Source of the DNA: Clostridia bacterium | GTDB lineage: Bacteria; Bacillota; Clostridia; Oscillospirales; CAG-272 | Direction: 5' to 3' | DNA length: 6,845 bases | Assembly: GCA_017461825.1 (NCBI GenBank) | Contig: JAFTXB010000105.1 | Location: 1-6,845, forward strand | In this document: in pieces, positions 1 through 5,704 of the stretch | Layout: every line of letters starts with the position of its first letter | Position numbering within the stretch: position 1 is the first letter of the stretch | Made by a program: the position numbers and the translations under genes | Notes under the pieces: generated by a model | The model's input: the letters and a program-made list of their open reading frames with translations, nothing else | The model's database searches: none | Told to the model about the DNA's origin: nothing

Positions 1-488
1 ACCCCGAATACAACTGGATCGCCATGGAGCGCGTACCCGATGTGGCGTGTCTCGCGCTTGAAAAAGGAATGAAAGCAAAAGACACGCGCCCCGATAATCT
101 TCGCTTTTTGATTGGCGACGCACAAAACCTTGTGGAGTGGTTCCCCGCGCACTCGGTGGACTGCATCTATCTCAATTTCAGCGATCCGTGGCCCAAAAAA
201 GGCTATGCCAAGCGGAGGCTTACACACGTTGGTTTTTTGGAGCTCTACCGCAAAGTTTTGCGTCCCGGTGGCATTTTGAAACTGAAAACCGACAACGTGG
301 GGCTGTTTGATTTTTCTTTGGAGCAATTTGTTGAGGCAGGCTTGCGCATTGATTGGCAGACGCGCGATCTGCACGCCTCCGAAAAAGCTGCCGACAATAT
401 CATGACCGAATACGAGCGCAATTTCTCCGAAAAGGGACAAGCGATCTGCTCGGCGTGGGTGACCTTTGTGGAAAAGGAGAACGAATGA
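1..488 (+). CDS. trmB: tRNA (guanine-N7-)-methyltransferase TrmB, 5'-truncated by window start
   Basis: Uses S-adenosylmethionine to methylate N7 of guanosine 46 in the tRNA variable loop, in the cytoplasm. The frame is open from base 3, so the gene starts outside the window; the ATG at base 24 is internal, since PEYNWIAMERV reads through it as the family's strand ending in the SAM-ribose acidic residue. The signature SDPWPKKGYAKRRLT lies at about 180-224, followed by GGILKLKTDN and the C-terminal TEYERNFSEKG block typical of TrmB. About 161 residues are visible against a usual length near 210-215, so roughly 50 N-terminal residues, including the glycine-rich SAM motif, are missing. The TGA stop overlaps the next gene's ATG (ATGA, 485-488), indicating translational coupling. 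The family assignment is secure from the DPWPKK signature. Confidence 0.96.
   Translation, partial: PEYNWIAMERVPDVACLALEKGMKAKDTRPDNLRFLIGDAQNLVEWFPAHSVDCIYLNFSDPWPKKGYAKRRLTHVGFLELYRKVLRPGGILKLKTDNVGLFDFSLEQFVEAGLRIDWQTRDLHASEKAADNIMTEYERNFSEKGQAICSAWVTFVEKENE
474..479 (+). promoter_or_regulatory. Ribosome binding site for the nitroreductase-family gene
   Basis: AAGGAG lies inside the end of trmB. It is 5 bases from the ATG at 485 and 8 bases from the adjoining ATG at 488 (the sequence is ATGATG). The spacing slightly favours 488, while the ATGA overlap with the trmB stop favours 485. Either choice changes the protein by one methionine only. It rules out the far longer upstream reading frame that begins at 353 inside trmB. 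Confidence 0.7.
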
Positions 489-1063
489 TGCTGAAAGATT
501 TGATCATAGCCTCGCGGAGCTACCGCAGCTTTGACGAGCACGTAAAAATTTCCGAAGAAATGCTCTGCAACTGGGTGGACTGCGCTAGACTTTCCCCCTC
601 CAGCATCAATTTGCAGATGCTGAAATTTCGCCTTGTAACAAAGCAAAACGAGCTTGACGCCATGCTTGCAAATACGCGTTGGGCGGGAAAGATTACCGAC
701 CGGAAGTTGCCGCCCGAGGGACACGCCCCCACGGCGTACATCATTATTTGCGCCGACACCGATGTGATCGCCACGGCAGAGCACTTTCTAAAAGACGTAG
801 GGATCTGCGCCCAATCGATCATGCTTGCCGCCACCGAAGCCGGCTTTGGAGGCTGTATGATCGGCAGTTTTTCGCCCAAAACGGTAACAGAAGTGCTTGC
901 ACTTCCCGACAATCTGAGTCCGCGGCTGGTTCTTGCACTCGGAAAGCCCGATGAGACCGTGGTGCTGACGGATCTGCCCGCAAGCGGTGATACAAGCTAT
1001 TACCGCGATGGCGACACGCACGTTGTTCCCAAACGCACGCTGGAAGAGTTGATCGTCAAATGA
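485..1063 (+). CDS. Nitroreductase-family FMN-dependent oxidoreductase
   Basis: A 192-residue protein of the nitroreductase fold, which binds FMN as a homodimer and reduces substrates with NAD(P)H. The substrate cannot be told from sequence. Seen: the N-terminal FMN-phosphate motif RSYRSF (residues 11-16), SPSSINLQ at 37-44 matching the usual APSAxNxQ flavin contact, PTAYIIICAD at 82-91, and DVGICAQSIMLAATEAGFGGCMIGSF at about 104-129, the most characteristic stretch of the family; GKPDE near 150-160 fits the C-terminal strand. There is no signal peptide or membrane segment, so it is cytoplasmic. The frame is open back to 353, but the ribosome binding site at 474-479 and the overlap with the trmB stop place the start at 485 (or 488). 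It sits between two tRNA modification genes and overlaps truB by ATGA. A role in tRNA metabolism is not implied by the motifs. Confidence 0.88.
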   Translation: MMLKDLIIASRSYRSFDEHVKISEEMLCNWVDCARLSPSSINLQMLKFRLVTKQNELDAMLANTRWAGKITDRKLPPEGHAPTAYIIICADTDVIATAEHFLKDVGICAQSIMLAATEAGFGGCMIGSFSPKTVTEVLALPDNLSPRLVLALGKPDETVVLTDLPASGDTSYYRDGDTHVVPKRTLEELIVK

Positions 1064-1989
1064 GTGCGCAGGTTGCTGTAAACGAACCCTCGGGCGTTTT
1101 GATCGTCAACAAGCACGCGGGAGTGACCTCGCATGACATTGTTGGAAAGATCCGCCGTCTGTACGGCACGCGCCGAGTGGGACATGCGGGAACGCTTGAC
1201 CCGATGGCAACGGGGGTTTTGGTGGTTTTGATCGGTCGCGCGGCAAAGGCATCGGAATATCTTGTTTCCGACAGCAAGCGATACCGCGCGGGGCTTCGGT
1301 TAGGGGTTTCCACCGACACCGAGGACACGACCGGTACGGTTTTATCCAAACATGAGGGGGCACTTCCCTCTTTTGCCGAGCTTGAAGAAGCACTTTCCGC
1401 TTTTCGTGGCAAGATCCAACAGGTGCCGCCGATGTACAGTGCTCTGAAGGTGGGCGGCAAGAAGCTGGTTGATTTGGCAAGACAGGGTGTAACGATCGAG
1501 CGCAAAGCGCGGGAGATCGAGATCTTTTCTTTAACAGCGGCACCCACTGACCTACCATCCGATTTCACTCTTGACGTTTGCTGCTCGGGCGGCACTTACA
1601 TTCGCACCCTTTGCGCCGACATTGGAGCCCACCTTGGGTGCGGCGGTGTGATGTCCTCGCTGGAGCGCGTGGAGGCGTGTGGTTTTTCGATCGATCAAGC
1701 GCACACGATAGAGTCGTTGGAGAGCATGACGCAGGAAGAAAAAACGGCTTTGCTGATCCCGATTGAGGCGTTGTTCGCCGCCCTCCCCTCGGTTCGTCTC
1801 TCCCCCTTCTTTGAAAAGCTGTGCCGCAGCGGATGTGAGATCTATCAAAAAAAGATCGGTGTGTCGTTCCCCCTCGGGACGCGCATGCGGATCTGTAACG
1901 AAGCAGGTATTTTTTTCGCATTGGGTGAAGTCAAGGAATATGAAAACGGTACAGCAGTGAAAGCGATCAAAACCTTTACACTGGACTAA
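1060..1989 (+). CDS. truB: tRNA pseudouridine(55) synthase TruB
   Basis: Isomerises uridine 55 in the T-loop of tRNAs to pseudouridine. Of the 309 residues, the hallmark GHAGTLDPMATGVL spans 41-54, with catalytic aspartate D47 (D48 in the E. coli enzyme). RYRAG at 74-78 holds the conserved active-site tyrosine Y75, PPMYSALK lies at 123-130, and CSGGTYIRTL at about 175-184 contains the conserved arginine R182. The N-terminal motif reads NKHAGVTSHD where many homologues have KPxGxTSxD, so histidine replaces the usual proline. The remaining C-terminal part (about 230-309) is a less conserved RNA-binding extension. The start ATG overlaps the nitroreductase stop (ATGA, 1060-1063), with only a weak GGAAG 13 bases upstream, so coupling is likely. 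In many Firmicutes truB sits with rbfA and ribF; neither is here. Confidence 0.96.
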   Translation: MSAQVAVNEPSGVLIVNKHAGVTSHDIVGKIRRLYGTRRVGHAGTLDPMATGVLVVLIGRAAKASEYLVSDSKRYRAGLRLGVSTDTEDTTGTVLSKHEGALPSFAELEEALSAFRGKIQQVPPMYSALKVGGKKLVDLARQGVTIERKAREIEIFSLTAAPTDLPSDFTLDVCCSGGTYIRTLCADIGAHLGCGGVMSSLERVEACGFSIDQAHTIESLESMTQEEKTALLIPIEALFAALPSVRLSPFFEKLCRSGCEIYQKKIGVSFPLGTRMRICNEAGIFFALGEVKEYENGTAVKAIKTFTLD

Positions 1990-1995
1990 AAGGAG
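1990..1995 (+). promoter_or_regulatory. Strong ribosome binding site for the 199-residue protein
   Basis: AAGGAG begins immediately after the truB stop (TAA, 1987-1989) and is separated from the ATG at 2004 by 8 bases, close to ideal. It is the best ribosome binding site in the window and supports the reality of the otherwise unrecognised downstream gene and its start. Confidence 0.8.
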
Positions 1996-2003
1996 TTTTT
2001 GAA

Positions 2004-2603
2004 ATGAAATACCGAGTGGTTGGCTGGACCGATTATGAGAGTGATGAGGTTCCCGAAGCCCACGGTTGCATCGGGTTTGCCGAACGGAATGCGATCATTG
2101 ATGAAATTCGCAAAAACGGATATTTGTTTTCGGGCTGGGAGCATCAGGAATCGTGGGACTGTGTACCGATCCTCAACGACGGCAAAAAGCGCACCTTTTC
2201 GCAACGCGGCTGGGGGTGCTTGATGGCGGAGGCTTACGGGTACCTCGGGTCATACGATTATGCGGCGTTTACCTTTCATCCGATGAAAAACGGAAAGCTC
2301 CCGAACGACAGCTTTGACATTGCGGAGTTTGTACCCGAAACAGATCTCAACGAGCATTTTGAAGTTGAGGTTGATGACGGGATCTTTGCTCTTTCGCAAA
2401 AGCGGAACCCCTTCTTTTTGGATGATCTCGACGCGCTTCGGTACATTGATGCCGGGGATACGCTCACACTTCGGTGTGGGGATCGGTCTGCGGATTTTGT
2501 GATATCCGATATTAACCGCAACCGTAACACGGGGCGCAAAAGCGCGGAATATACCATTAATACGAAATTTAAGATTATTGTTACTTATTTGAAACATCAA
2601 TAA
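2004..2603 (+). CDS. Uncharacterised 199-residue protein
   Basis: I do not recognise this family and assign no function. It is very likely real: a near-ideal AAGGAG 8 bases upstream, 14 bases between the truB stop and its ATG, and codon use like its neighbours over most of its length. The N-terminal part (1-95) is rich in aromatic residues and glycine, with W8, W45, W51 and W70, cysteines C22, C53 and C72, a run IIDEIRKNGYLFSGW (31-45) and NDGKKRTFSQRGWG (58-71). The C-terminal half is more acidic and ends in an apparently beta-rich basic tail after DAGDTLTLRCGD. No signal peptide or membrane helix is visible, so it is probably cytoplasmic. The last thirty or so codons become distinctly AT-rich, continuing into the intergenic DNA. 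It could belong to the truB transcript or be expressed separately; no promoter is evident in the 14-base gap. Confidence 0.82.
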   Translation: MKYRVVGWTDYESDEVPEAHGCIGFAERNAIIDEIRKNGYLFSGWEHQESWDCVPILNDGKKRTFSQRGWGCLMAEAYGYLGSYDYAAFTFHPMKNGKLPNDSFDIAEFVPETDLNEHFEVEVDDGIFALSQKRNPFFLDDLDALRYIDAGDTLTLRCGDRSADFVISDINRNRNTGRKSAEYTINTKFKIIVTYLKHQ

Positions 2604-2645
2604 ACAAAAGTATCCAAATTATGTCCTAATTTAACCGATTGATCA

Positions 2646-2674
2646 TTGTACCTGCTTTAAAAATGTGGTATAAT
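2646..2674 (+). promoter_or_regulatory. Sigma-A type promoter with extended -10
   Basis: TATAAT at 2669-2674 is a perfect -10 box preceded by TG one base upstream (TGGTATAAT, 2666-2674), an extended -10. TTGTAC at 2646-2651 is a weak -35 (3 of 6) at the optimal 17-base spacing. Transcription would begin near 2681, giving a leader of about 20-25 bases before the ATG at 2704. The stretch from 2604 to 2645 holds nothing else I can support; the only inverted repeat there is a weak AT-only one (AAATT/AATTT) with no T-tract, so read-through from the truB operon is possible. Confidence 0.8.
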
Positions 2675-2688
2675 TGAGCCGATTTAAA

Positions 2689-2695
2689 AAGGGGG
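2689..2695 (+). promoter_or_regulatory. Ribosome binding site fixing the hydrolase start
   Basis: AAGGGGG is an imperfect Shine-Dalgarno sequence 8 bases before the ATG at 2704. It settles the start: the frame can be extended to a TTG at 2674, but that codon begins on the last base of the -10 box and could not be in the transcript. Confidence 0.65.
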
Positions 2696-2703
2696 AAACA
2701 GCA

Positions 2704-3747
2704 ATGAATATGAATGGGCTGATATCCTGTATGGATCGGATCATAAATGAAAAAACAGCACAAAATCTGATTGTGAAGGTAGGCATTGGTGACAACGTAC
2801 TTTGTGAGACCATGCTATCCGCAAACGACAGTGTGTTGACCGACGAAACGATGTTTGACATGGCATCGGTGACCAAGATCGTTGCAACAACTTCTCTCGC
2901 ACTGATTGCTATGGATCGAGGTCTGCTATCTCCCGACGACAAGGTGAGCCGATTTTTCCCTGTTCCTCATGACAAAGCAGAATTAACGGTACGCCATCTG
3001 ATGACACACACCATAGGTTTTGGACACAAGTCTCTTTTACCGAGCAACGGAATTTACAGCGAGATTCAGGATTTTATTCTCCGCATCCCCTCGGATATTC
3101 CGATTGGCAGTAACGTTCGCTATTCCTGCCCCGGGTTTATTTTGCTTGGCAGAATCTTGGAGAAGATTTTTGAGAAAGCGCTGGATCAAATATTTCTTTC
3201 ACATGTTGCAAAACCGCTTGAAATGTGTTCCACCTGTTTTTTGCCACCGATCGACCGTTCGTTTGTCAATTCCAATCTCCCTGATAATGAGCTTGGAACG
3301 GTAAACGACTACAATGCCCGTTATCTCGGCGGTATTTGCGGAAATGCAGGGTTATTTTCAAACCTTTGCGACATGACGAAATATGTAAAAATGCTGCTCT
3401 CGCGCGGGGCGCCGCTTTTTTCGGCTGATATTTTTGAAATGGCGACAAAAAATTACACCGCGGGCATGAAGGAATCGCGTGCGCTCGGCTTTGTGTATGT
3501 GGATGAGCACTATATGCAAACGGGAGGGCTCTTCCCCGTCGGCAGTATCGGTCATCTTGGACACACGGGACAATCGGTATTTGCCGATCCTTTGAGCGGG
3601 CTTTATGTGATCGTTTTATCGGATGCAACCATCAGCACGGTCAAAAAATACGGCGTAAAAAAATACGATGAAGTGATCCACATGCGACACGATCTCCATG
3701 CTGCGATCAAGAGCGATCTTGAGCGTGACGGCTGTTTTAAATTATGA
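2704..3747 (+). CDS. Serine hydrolase, beta-lactamase/penicillin-binding-protein-like fold (PF00144 type)
   Basis: A 347-residue member of the large family that includes class C beta-lactamases, DD-peptidases and related esterases. Three active-site elements are visible in order: SVTK at 55-58 (SxxK, nucleophile S55 and K58), YSC at 140-142 in the position of the YxN motif, and HTG at 287-289 in the position of KTG/HxG. Family-typical flanks are TVRHLMTHTIGFG (95-107), PGFILLGRILEKI (143-155) and LGGICGNAGLFSNLCDM (208-224). The third residue of the YxN motif is cysteine rather than asparagine or aspartate, so beta-lactamase activity should not be assumed. There is no signal peptide, which argues against a periplasmic or extracellular cell-wall role and favours a cytoplasmic esterase or amidase on an unknown substrate. 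It has its own promoter and overlaps the downstream transporter gene by ATGA. The substrate is not predictable. Confidence 0.88.
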   Translation: MNMNGLISCMDRIINEKTAQNLIVKVGIGDNVLCETMLSANDSVLTDETMFDMASVTKIVATTSLALIAMDRGLLSPDDKVSRFFPVPHDKAELTVRHLMTHTIGFGHKSLLPSNGIYSEIQDFILRIPSDIPIGSNVRYSCPGFILLGRILEKIFEKALDQIFLSHVAKPLEMCSTCFLPPIDRSFVNSNLPDNELGTVNDYNARYLGGICGNAGLFSNLCDMTKYVKMLLSRGAPLFSADIFEMATKNYTAGMKESRALGFVYVDEHYMQTGGLFPVGSIGHLGHTGQSVFADPLSGLYVIVLSDATISTVKKYGVKKYDEVIHMRHDLHAAIKSDLERDGCFKL

Positions 3748-4625
3748 ATAAAAAAGCATTTTTCTACATCATTTTAGCAGGTGTCCTATGGGGTACGTCC
3801 GGCATTTTCGTCCACTTCCTCGCGCCCTACGGATTTACCTCGTTTCAAATGACTTCCATTCGCGGCTGGGTGTCATTTTTGTGTCTCTTGGTCTATGCGC
3901 TGATCCGCAACAAGGGATATTTTCGCGTAAAAACCATTCGTCTGCTTTTATTCCTCGGCATCGGACTGTCGCTGTTTCTCACGGCAAGCTGTTATTTTTT
4001 GTCGATGCAGATGACGTCTGTCTCCACAGCGGTGGTGCTAATGTACACTGCCCCCATCTACGTCATGATCTTTTCGGTGCTGTTCCTGCGCGAGAAATTT
4101 ACAAAACTCAAACTTGTATCCATTGTTTGTATGCTGGTTGGTTGCATTTTGGTGTCGGGTATCATCAAAAACTCCAAATGGAACGCCGCGGGAATTCTCA
4201 TCGGTATTCTGTCGGGGCTGGCATACGCCGCCTATAATATTTTGACAAAGATTGCAATGCGCTACAAGCTGGAGCCGATCTCAGTGACGCTTTACAGCTT
4301 TCTGTTTATGTCGCTGATCTCGCTGTTTGTTTTGGAGCCGACCGAGCTTTGGACAAGTATCTCAAAAGCACCTGCGGTCACGGTTCCTCTGCTTCTGAGC
4401 TTGGGCATCGTCACCTTTGTTCTCCCCTATTTGCTCTACACGCTGGCAGTAAAGGTGTTGCCCGTTGGGATCTCTTCGGCGCTCAGCATTGTGGAGCCCA
4501 TGGCGGCAACACTGTTCAGCGTATTCCTCTTTCGGGAAGCCTTGGATCTGTTTGGACTTATTGGAATCATCCTGATCCTTTTCGCGGTCTTTTTGATCGG
4601 ACAGCAACAAGGAAAAGAAGCATAA
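3744..4625 (+). CDS. EamA/DMT-superfamily transporter, ten predicted membrane helices
   Basis: A 293-residue integral membrane protein of the drug/metabolite transporter superfamily; members mostly export amino acids, metabolites or drugs, and the substrate here is unknown. Hydrophobic segments lie at about 6-25, 34-54, 64-86, 91-115, 121-140, 147-170, 180-197, 209-232, 238-263 and 268-286. The two EamA repeats are visible: each half ends in a similar block, VLMYTAPIYVMIFSVLFLRE (98-117) in the first and SIVEPMAATLFSVFLFRE (248-265) in the second, each followed by a final helix. GVLWGTSG at 13-20 is the typical start of the first repeat. The ATG overlaps the hydrolase stop (ATGA, 3744-3747) and has no clear Shine-Dalgarno sequence, so it probably depends on coupled translation. 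That links the two products, perhaps hydrolysis of a compound and its export or uptake, but this is inference. Confidence 0.93.
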   Translation: MNKKAFFYIILAGVLWGTSGIFVHFLAPYGFTSFQMTSIRGWVSFLCLLVYALIRNKGYFRVKTIRLLLFLGIGLSLFLTASCYFLSMQMTSVSTAVVLMYTAPIYVMIFSVLFLREKFTKLKLVSIVCMLVGCILVSGIIKNSKWNAAGILIGILSGLAYAAYNILTKIAMRYKLEPISVTLYSFLFMSLISLFVLEPTELWTSISKAPAVTVPLLLSLGIVTFVLPYLLYTLAVKVLPVGISSALSIVEPMAATLFSVFLFREALDLFGLIGIILILFAVFLIGQQQGKEA

Positions 4626-4668
4626 AAATAAAAAGGGGCTGTCACATTTGACGAGATCAAAAAAGCCC
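4624..4668 (-). terminator. Distal minus-strand terminator (end of proAC transcript)
   Basis: Read on the minus strand, GGGCT (4668-4664) pairs with AGCCC (4640-4636). Inside lies a second stem, TTTGA (4661-4657) with TCAAA (4651-4647), with a five-base loop. The structure is followed by CTTTTTATTTTTA running to 4623, just at the stop codon of the transporter gene. It is a plausible second terminator for transcripts arriving from proC. The stems are only 5 + 5 base pairs with an internal loop, so it is weaker than the one at 4674-4716. Confidence 0.6.
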
Positions 4669-4673
4669 GTAGA

Positions 4674-4716
4674 GAAAAGAAAAAAGTCCCACTTTCCGAA
4701 ATTTGGGAAATGAGAC
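4674..4716 (-). terminator. Intrinsic terminator for the minus strand (proAC transcript)
   Basis: Read on the minus strand, the arm 4716-4705 pairs with 4697-4686 at 11 of 12 positions, including two G-U pairs, around a seven-base loop (4704-4698). It is followed directly by TTTTTTCTTTTC (4685-4674). On the plus strand the same two positions become C-A mismatches and there is no T-tract, so the structure is strand-specific and belongs to transcripts coming from proC. It lies about 185 bases beyond the proC stop, which gives that mRNA a long structured 3' tail. Confidence 0.72.
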
Positions 4717-4727
4717 AATAATCGGTT

Positions 4728-4744
4728 GAATTTCTTCGAAATTC
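4728..4744. repeat. Short perfect inverted repeat
   Basis: GAATTTC (4728-4734) and GAAATTC (4738-4744) form a perfect seven-base-pair stem around TTC. No T-tract follows on either strand, so it is not a terminator by itself. It sits between the minus-strand terminator and the large nested hairpin. Confidence 0.6.
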
Positions 4745-4755
4745 TCGATATTGAT

Positions 4756-4851
4756 AGGGGCTTTTTCTACCGTCGACTTTGGGGCTCGACGTACCTTTGT
4801 ACGCCTCACGCCCCAAATTCGACGATTCTCGCCTAAATCCGCCAAGCCCCT
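4756..4851. other. Large nested hairpin in the convergent intergenic region
   Basis: Four stems nest inside one another. AGGGGCTT (4756-4763) pairs with AAGCCCCT (4844-4851). CGTCGA (4771-4776) pairs with TCGACG (4819-4824). After a single mismatch (4777/4818), TTTGGGGC (4778-4785) pairs with GCCCCAAA (4810-4817). Finally CGTAC (4790-4794) pairs with GTACG (4799-4803) around CTTT. All 27 pairs are Watson-Crick, so the fold is available to RNA from either strand. No T-tract follows at 4852 on the plus strand. A structured 3' UTR element or the core of a mobile element are both possible. Confidence 0.68.
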
Positions 4852-4853
4852 TT

Positions 4854-4897
4854 GGGGGTGTCTCAAATTTTGCATTTGAGATACCCCCTTTTGTTTT
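4854..4897 (+). terminator. Intrinsic terminator for the plus strand (hydrolase-transporter transcript)
   Basis: The arm 4854-4867 (GGGGGTGTCTCAAA) pairs with 4875-4888 along 14 positions with one G-U wobble and a seven-base loop, and is followed by TTTTGTTTT (4889-4897). On the minus strand the wobble becomes an A-C mismatch and no T-tract follows, so it is oriented for plus-strand transcripts. It sits about 230 bases past the transporter stop and just before the proC stop codon. CCCC (4847-4850) just upstream could compete for the GGGG of the stem. Confidence 0.85.
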
Positions 4898-4900
4898 GGG

Positions 4901-5704
4901 TTATTTCTTCAATTGCAAGGTCTTTTCATATGCGGCGGTAACGGCTTCGATGGAGGATGCGCGGAAGGCTCCGCTCTCCAATGCGTGAACGCCTGCAATG
5001 GTGGTGCCGCCGGGACTGCATACCGCATCCTTCAGCTCTCCCGGATGCTTGCCGCTTTCCATCAGCATCTTTGCCGCTCCCATGAGGGTTTGCGCGGCAT
5101 AAAGATTGGCTTTGTCGCGTGCCAAGCCGCATTCAACGGCTCCGTCCGCCAAAGCCTCGGCAAAGAGATAGACGAACGCGGGACCGCATCCCGACAAAGC
5201 GCTTGCGGCATCAATTTTATCCTCGGGGATTGCGTCGAGCCTACCCGCATTGGCAAGGGCTTGGCAAAAGGTCTTGATCTGTTCATCTGTTACCTGCTCG
5301 TTTGTGGCATAAAGCACCATTCCCTCGCCCACCGCAACAGGGGTGTTTGGCATAATGCGGATGACGGGATAATCCTCTCCTATCATTCTCTCAATTGCCC
5401 AAATCGAAAGTCCTGCCGCCATGCTGACCAGCACGAAGCGGTCAGTGCGTTCATTGAGCGTCTCGCGAATCTCGTCAAGCATTGTCGAAAATCCCTGCGG
5501 CTTGACACCGAGGAAAATATAATCGCAGGTCTCTGCAAGTGTTTGGGCATCGGCTGTCTTTGCGCCCAGTGTAGCGGCAAGAGATTCTGCTTTCTCGACA
5601 AAAGCATCGCAAAGCAGGATGTTTTCTCCCCCGACAGCCTTCGAGACTGCCGAGGCAAGCGCACCTCCCATCTTGCCGCATCCGATAAATCCGAATTTTG
5701 TCAT
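4901..5704 (-). CDS. proC: Pyrroline-5-carboxylate reductase ProC
   Basis: Catalyses the last step of proline synthesis, NAD(P)H-dependent reduction of 1-pyrroline-5-carboxylate to L-proline, in the cytoplasm. The 267-residue length is normal for the family. The N-terminal Rossmann fingerprint GFIGCGKMGGA is at 5-15, the dinucleotide-domain VKPQ at 67-70, RIMPNTP at 116-122, and the C-terminal dimerisation and substrate-binding signature SGCGPAFVYLFAEALADGAV at 171-190. DAVCSPGGTTIAGVHALE at 226-243 is the family's C-terminal signature. The start at 5704 is supported by AAAGGA (5719-5714) nine bases upstream. It lies 25 bases downstream of proA on the same strand, so the two are almost certainly co-transcribed. 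The stop faces the transporter gene across the structured intergenic region. Confidence 0.97.
   Translation of the reverse strand: MTKFGFIGCGKMGGALASAVSKAVGGENILLCDAFVEKAESLAATLGAKTADAQTLAETCDYIFLGVKPQGFSTMLDEIRETLNERTDRFVLVSMAAGLSIWAIERMIGEDYPVIRIMPNTPVAVGEGMVLYATNEQVTDEQIKTFCQALANAGRLDAIPEDKIDAASALSGCGPAFVYLFAEALADGAVECGLARDKANLYAAQTLMGAAKMLMESGKHPGELKDAVCSPGGTTIAGVHALESGAFRASSIEAVTAAYEKTLQLKK

Larger units (their letters stand above)
4631..4892. repeat. Candidate small MITE-like element with imperfect terminal inverted repeats
   Basis: The left end 4631-4650 reads AAAAGGGGCTGTCACATTTG. The right end, reverse-complemented from 4892 to 4873, reads AAAAGGGGGTATCTCAAATG. They match at 15 of 20 positions, including the outer eight. 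Between them lie at least four further inverted repeats and no credible gene. The element fills nearly all the space between two convergent genes, a tolerated insertion site. I see no clear target-site duplication, and no transposase is in the window. The GGGG-TGTC-CA style of terminal sequence resembles ends of some insertion sequences, as I recall, but I cannot confirm a match. The alternative is a locally evolved pair of converging terminators whose hairpins resemble each other by chance. Confidence 0.45.

Noticed and set aside
24..26. ATG at 24 as the start of trmB
   Set aside because: Conserved TrmB sequence continues in frame upstream to the window edge (PEYNWIA), so the ATG is internal and the gene is truncated by the window, not short.
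353..484. Upstream extension of the nitroreductase reading frame within trmB
   Set aside because: The nitroreductase fold begins just after the ATG at 485, the ribosome binding site is at 474-479, and the extension would be buried in the conserved C-terminus of trmB.
1108..1137. Histidine in place of proline in the TruB KPxG motif (NKHAGVTSHD) as a sign of an inactive enzyme
   Set aside because: The catalytic aspartate D47, tyrosine Y75 and arginine R182 are all present, so this looks like tolerated family variation.
2604..2645. Terminator after the uncharacterised gene
   Set aside because: Only a five-base AT-only inverted repeat is present, with no GC stem and no T-tract.
4436..4875. Minus-strand open frames across the intergenic block and the end of the transporter gene (72 and 126 residues)
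   Set aside because: They lie in hairpin-rich DNA or antisense to the transporter, have no ribosome binding site, and their sequence is what structured or repetitive DNA would give when translated.
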